A DNA stretch of 64,000 nucleotides. It comes from Sphagnum compactum. Lineage: Eukaryota; Bryophyta; Sphagnopsida; Sphagnales. Location: positions 14,494,302 through 14,558,301 of the forward strand of contig OZ234497.1 of the NCBI GenBank assembly GCA_965153455.1. The letters run 5' to 3'. Under the pieces are notes generated by a model that made no database searches, was not told the origin of the DNA, and saw nothing but the letters and a program-made list of their open reading frames with translations. The translations under genes were made by a program, and so were the position numbers. This document shows, piece by piece, positions 62,195-64,000 of this stretch (positions are counted from its first letter, which is position 1; each line of letters begins with the position of its first letter).

Positions 62195-64000
62195 GCCTAA
62201 TAATGATGATGACTCATGGCCACCTTTACAAATGACTCTAGGTTCACACCCCACTCACTACCAAGTAAATCTCACTTTGCATGTTGAGGTGTGGGCTTGG
62301 GCCAACAACACCTCTCAAACTCTCTATCTAGTTAGTAGAGGCTTGTAAAGAAGGCATAATTGTAGGGGCTTCTTTTTAACTAACTTTAAACTCACAATGA
62401 GATTTTTAGGTCTTGTCAGGACCCTTTAGAATAGGGATAGAGAGAAGCTAAATTAGTCTCCAAACTTTTCTTTCTTCTTCTTTCTTGGCTTTATTATTAT
62501 CTATCCTTCATGCATGGCTCAAGGCTCAAGCTTTTTTTTCTTTTGCTTTCCTTGGGTAGTAGAGGTGTCCAAGTGATCTAACTTTAGCCCTAGTTTAATT
62601 TAGTCAAGACTCTAGTCAAGACAAAAGTCAAGACTCAAGAGCCCCCCCCCCCAACCCCCTCCTCTCTTTTCTTTCCCCTATTGAAAATTAAAGGGCTCAT
62701 TAATAAAATTAAATGGTTCATTAATCTATATATATATATGGATGGTGGTCTATTTTGTATGGATTAGAATATGGGATAAAGTGACAATTGATGGATAATT
62801 GGGCCGCTCTCCCTTTTGGTCTTTCTTCCTTACAAGCTTTCATTTATATACTCTCTTCTCACCTATTGGGTGAAGAGCCACTCAATCACAATTAGTTGGC
62901 TCTTTGGTACATACCTAGTCTTGTGAGTTTTTGTTTGGTTTATGGTATCTTAACCCATTACCATTCTAAGCCTAGGTGAGAAGAATGGGTTGCCACATTT
63001 TATTTCTCATTTAAAATGTGTTTGTATAGTTATTATCCATAACAACATCCAACCATCCTACAAGCTCTTTTTAAAACCCCTATATACTATTTTTGCAACA
63101 AAGTTGTTGCTAGAGAGGTTTTTTTCACTCAATTGTGTCAATTTTGTAAAGGAGTCATCAAATAGGTTAAATGGAACTGGCTGTAAAAATACCAATGAAA
63201 AATAAAAATTACTTATTAGAAAAAAAATTCTGTCAATTTTCCTTTTCACTTGTATTTTTAACAATAGATGATGAAGTTGCATGAATTGTGTTGGTTTTGA
63301 ATATGGGCTTTCCATACCTTTTTTTTTCTTTTAACTTGGGGTTGAGGTGTTGTTATCACTTTAGAAACATATTTGTAATGACACCCATATAAGGTTCAAA
63401 ATCTGAAAAATTCCTACTCAACTTAACCCAATTACAAAATAAGTTTTCTTCACAACAATTCCTTCATGACAAAGCAAGTGTTTGTAGGTTCAGTTCACCA
63501 TGACACATTAGACTTGGGTTTAAACCCTAAACCCTAGAAAACAAAATTCAATAGAATTTGCTAAAAATTTCTAAAAAAAATTTAGAATTTATTTTTTTGT
63601 GTGTGTATGTATGTATGTACTACTATGGTAGTACTTACCAACAACAAACAATCCCTTCATTTGTGGATCTTATGTCATGGAACACATAGATTTGATTTTA
63701 GTTCGAGTTTTGGGGACGAATTTTTGAACTCTAAATGAGAAGAAGCATAATTGATGATATGAGGCAAACTGAAAGAAAAGACTCGTGTTGTGTTGTTGGG
63801 TCAATTATGATGAGAAATACGAACTGACCCTTGGCAGTTATGAAGGCGATTCTTCTTTGGGTTCATAACCGAGGTTTTGTACAAATCATCAAAGAACCCT
63901 TTTTCTGCTATATATATATATATATATATATTTACCCTGAGGTTTGAATTCTTAGGTGGAGTGGGTATTGCCTCTATTATATACATATATATATCCATGG
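60621..64000. other. AT-rich intergenic DNA, no gene seen
   Basis: Low-complexity DNA with CT (60752-60768), poly-G (61108-61119, 61499-61528), TAAA (61801-61830) and AT dinucleotide runs (62166-62190, 63908-63930), and a telomere-like AAACCCTAAACCCTAG at 63519-63536. No open frame shows recognisable motifs. Confidence 0.6.

Overview
This is nuclear DNA from a land plant. It carries four spliced plant genes with canonical GT-AG introns: a mitochondrial aldehyde dehydrogenase, a DUF506 protein, an HDA19-type histone deacetylase and a cellulose synthase. They sit in long AT-rich intergenic stretches full of decayed DNA transposons, minisatellites, microsatellites and scattered telomere-like TTTAGGG motifs. 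Four genes in 64 kb and the PIF/Harbinger transposase type suggest a medium to large genome, perhaps a fern, lycophyte or other non-flowering plant. That placement is a weak inference, and the sequence alone does not identify the species.

Layout. 1-2.6 kb: a dead PIF/Harbinger transposase split by a telomere-like array, plus a possible companion ORF remnant. 2.6-11 kb: non-coding repeats, ending in a 70-bp minisatellite with dimeric structure. 11.4-14.3 kb (+): ALDH2-type aldehyde dehydrogenase, 4 exons, 561 aa. 16.1-18.4 kb (-): DUF506/PDDEXK-like protein, 3 exons, 538 aa, convergent with ALDH. 19-29.7 kb: repeats, including a decayed hAT transposase at 25.4-26.9 kb. 29.7-34.3 kb (-): class I histone deacetylase, 8 exons, 723 aa, with an unusually long C-terminal tail. 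34.3-50.2 kb: intergenic, containing a probable 3.85-kb non-autonomous CACTA element (39.24-43.09 kb) and TACCTA-rich tracts. 50.3-58.8 kb (-): cellulose synthase, 14 coding exons, 1091 aa, with all catalytic motifs. 58.8-64 kb: its leader/promoter region and AT-rich DNA.

The exon models were built by joining reading frames at splice sites. All four join without a frame break, and every total is a multiple of three. The genes do not form a functional cluster: they act separately in mitochondrial aldehyde oxidation, an unknown DUF506 role, chromatin deacetylation and cell-wall cellulose synthesis.

I found no clear new biological system. The most distinctive signals are inside introns. There is a decayed copy of a cellulose synthase catalytic exon inside an intron of the same gene. 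A 1.9-kb, 80-bp satellite with about 800-bp higher-order periodicity fills another intron of that gene. A minisatellite in ALDH intron 1 repeatedly duplicates the exon 1 splice donor. The CACTA-like element and the satellite-split Harbinger gene are also worth checking.
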